A stretch of DNA of 64,000 bases from Amylostereum areolatum (lineage: Eukaryota > Basidiomycota > Agaricomycetes > Russulales > Stereaceae): contig SAXG01000029.1 in NCBI GenBank assembly GCA_012932865.1, forward strand, positions 62,001-126,000, in the 5' to 3' direction. This document shows, in pieces, positions 61,345-64,000 of the stretch. A program made the translations under genes and the position numbers. The first letter of the stretch is position 1. Each line of letters starts with the position of its first letter. The notes under the pieces were generated by a model. That model ran no database searches and was not told where the DNA came from. It was given only the letters and a program-made list of their open reading frames with translations.

Positions 61345-64000
61345 TTACCCCCCCTTCAAGACGCGCTTTCGCCTGGAGCGCGATGTCATCTGCAAGGGTG
61401 GGTGCGAGAAAATCATCAAAGGAGATGCCGAGGGAATGCACAGGGCGGGGCGCATTTGGATGGCGCTTGTGGAAGGCGTCAATCATGTCGGTAACCTTTG
61501 AGAGTGACGAACGCGGGAGCCAGGTGTTTTTGGAGTCGGGATAGCCGGACCACTTGACGAGGTACTGAATACCTTTCTTGTTACGGGTTGGCTTGGAGTC
61601 GACAATGTCTTCAACGTCATATTCTTCTTCATCGTCAATGAGGTCTGGTGGCAGCTGTTCGTAATTTGGCCCGTGAGCGGCTGTCTCCTTGTACGCGGTG
61701 AGCAACGAGGCATGGAAGACTGGATGGATTCGCCACGTCTTCGGCAGCTTCAAGCGGTAGTTGACTGGGATGATGAAGTCAATGATTTTGAAGGGTCCAA
61801 ATCGTTTGGCGGTGAGCTTAGCTTTCGGTCTCGTCATCTTCAGATTCTTGCCTTCTAGCCACACTTTGTCTCCAACGGCAAACTGCGTTGACTTGCTGAT
61901 CATGTCGCCATTGTAGTGCTTCATTAAGTCGGATGCAAGGGCAAGGCTGGCCTTGATCTCCTGTCGGACTTCTTCAAGTTGACGGAGGCGTTCTTCAACT
62001 GCAGGGACCTTTGAGGACGGGTTTACGGATGGGTACATCTTGGGGAGGAAGCCGTAGAGGACTTCAAAGGGGGCCTTTCCAGTAGCTGCATGGGCATGGG
62101 AGTTGTGAGAAAACTCAAAGAAGGACAACCACTTCACCCAGTTGTCTTGACGGTAGTTGCAGAATACTCGCAGGAACTGCTCAAGGTTCTGGTTCTCACG
62201 TTTGGTCTGGCCGTCTGTCTGTGGGTGATACGCTGTGCTAAGGGCAGACTTGATCCCGAGCTTCTCATTGAGTGTACGCATCACCTGTCCAGCAAATTGG
62301 GGTCCACAATCTGAGATGATCTTGTCTGCTAAGCTGTAGTGTCGATATACCTTGTCGAAGAGGATGTTGGCCGTGCCGTCGCTGGTGATCGTTGTCGTGC
62401 ATGGGGTGGTAACCACCATCTTGGTGAGGCGATCGACTATGACATTGACGGCGTTATAGCCTTTGCAGTCAGGGAGCTCGACAATGAATTCGGTAGAGAT
62501 GATGCCAAATAGTCGATCAGGTACTTCGTTCGGGATCATGTCAACGTGGGGTCGGCTGCTCTGCGTCTTTGTCGACTGGCAGGTTGCACATCCTGCTACA
62601 AAGTCGTGGACAAAGATGCCGGGCCACCAGTATTCGCGACTCACAAGTTTGTAGGTCTTAAAACGACCAGGGTGTCCAGCCATGGGCGATTCATGGTACA
62701 TTTTGACAATGTCACATTGCAACTCGTCGTCTGCAGGGACATATACCTTTCCTCTGAACAGGACCAGGCCTTCTTCGTAGTTCCACTCTTGAAGGTTCTT
62801 GACGAGTGTACGTGGTCCGTTTCGTAAGATGGCGTCTAGGGCTTGAACGACCTCGATGTCCTTGGTTTTGCAGTCGCGGATATGTCGCCGGAGTTCGACA
62901 TTGCCGAGGGAGGTTACTGCTCCTGGCCTTGTTGCGCGTACCTAGAAGTACTTGGGGTCAAGCAAGACGCGCTCCTTGTTGTCGTTTTCGACGCCCTGCT
63001 TGTGATCAGGTCGTCGGGACATTGGGTCTGGGAGATGGGATACTCCTGGTTTGTGAACGAGCGAGAAGTCAAATCAAGTGAGGAATAGAGCCCAACGTGC
63101 CTGTCGGCGGCTCAGCCTCTGTGCCATCTTGAAGTGCTCCAGATTCTTGTGATCTGTCCAGATTTCGACGGTGTCGGGGGCGCCTTCGAGGTAGTGGCGC
63201 CAGGCTTCAAGCGCACGGATGATCACAAGCAGCTCCTTGTCGTAGATGTCGTAGTTGTGTTCCGGTTCCAATAGGGCCTTGGATAGATACGCCACTGGAT
63301 GCCAGTGACCGTCGTCGCCTTTCTGTGAGAGTATACCTCCAGTAGCAAAGTCCGAGGCGTCGACTTCAACGAGGTAAGGCTTCTTTGGGTCAGGCATGAC
63401 CAAGACGGGGGAGGAAGTAAACGCAGCTTTCAGTGCGTCAAACGCAGTTTGGCGGTCCGTCGACCAGTCCCATGTGCAGTCCTTCTTTGTCAGGTCAAAT
63501 AGGGATTGTGCAACCTTGGAGAAGTCCTTGATGAAACGTCGGTAGAAGTTGCCGAAGCCGAGGAAGGATTGCACATCTTTGACCGTTCGTGGTGTCGGCC
63601 AGTCCTGAATACCTGCTACCTTGACGGGGTCCATAGCGATCTTGTCGTGCGAGATGATGAGTCCGAGGTATTCGACAGAGTCTTGTTCAAAGATGCATTT
63701 CTCCGGTTTGAGGAAGAGGTCGTTGTCTTGCAAACGCTGCAGAACCTGCCGCACTATGGCACGGTGTTCGTCCATGGTGCGAGTGAACACCAAGATGTCA
63801 TCCATGTAAATGATGACCTTGCCCGAGTCGATGAGATCCTTGAACAGTTCATTCATCATTGCCTGAAATGTCGCAGGGGAGTTCATAAGCCCGAAAAACA
63901 TCACCGTAGGTTCGAAGAGACCGCGATTCGTCTTGAACGCAGCCTTCCACTCGTCGCCTTCCTTGATGCGGACATCATTGTAGCCCCAGCGAACATCCAT
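61277..64000 (-). pseudogene. Pol of B3 (RT to chromodomain), partial
   Basis: From the window edge: RT ([22 protein letters not shown] intact), RNase H (VEVDASDFATGG), TGA at 63074-63076 (FLT-FDFS, same site as in B1), then TAG at 62944-62946 (PKYF-VRATR), integrase core (SDCGPQFAGQVM) and chromodomain (YLVKWSGYPDSKNTW). The last frame runs 22 codons into the 3' LTR and stops at 61277. A two-residue deletion (GMSV to GI) is seen beside the zinc finger. Confidence 0.92.

Larger units (their letters stand above)
60922..64000 (-). mobile_element. Element B3: family B copy, 3' part, runs off the window
   Basis: Minus-strand 3' LTR at 60922-61344 and pol to the window end. Inserted in gag of element E; the left 5-mer is GGTCG and its partner lies beyond the window. 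Confidence 0.93.

Overview
The window looks like nuclear DNA of a mushroom-forming basidiomycete (Agaricomycetes). Host genes have many 47-80 nt introns with GT...AG ends, and about half of the window is Ty3/gypsy LTR retrotransposon sequence nested several layers deep. I can infer the kind of organism but not the species.

Region 1 (1-24.2 kb) is the gene-bearing part. In order: an unrecognised 313-aa protein (+), a secreted type-B carboxylesterase with 14 exons (+), a UbiA-family membrane prenyltransferase or terpene cyclase (+), an AGC-type protein kinase (-), a GNAT acetyltransferase (+), a BTB/POZ protein (-) with a broken copy of its 3' end beside it, a second AGC-type kinase that shares the intron plan of the first (+), an MFS transporter (+) and a roughly 1,050-aa charged protein of unknown function (-). 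All intron-exon models were worked out by eye and their exon sums are multiples of three.

Region 2 (24.2-52.2 kb) is a transposon graveyard that can be put in order from target-site duplications (TSDs). It starts with a spliced DDE_3/Tc1-like transposase and a degraded unknown gene. Next comes an old minus-strand chromovirus C, cut into three pieces by element A (26999-35128, TSD GATAC) and element B1 (35267-42349, TSD CAGAC). Element A itself holds a CACTA-like miniature element and a solo B-family LTR in its 5' LTR, and a solo D-family LTR in gag. Element B2 (44099-51203, TSD CAGAG) splits a PIF/Harbinger transposase.

Region 3 (52.2-64 kb) holds inverted fragments of an E-family LTR, a soluble fumarate reductase pseudogene, a 1.5-kb palindromic minisatellite, and an E-family 5' LTR interrupted by a 1.9-kb TIR element (X). 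Element X carries a tRNA-like sequence and a spliced reading frame. After it come an E-family pre-gag/gag with two SUMO-interaction-like motifs and the 3' part of a third B copy (B3), which runs off the window.

The host genes show no single obvious pathway. The esterase and UbiA enzyme are adjacent and an MFS transporter lies 10 kb away, which is only weakly suggestive of specialised metabolism. The most unusual points are the long reading frame without ATG upstream of gag in the B family, the repeated SUMO-interaction-like motif in E, the TGA stops concentrated at CGA codons, and the foldback and TIR elements whose empty sites are visible in the same window.
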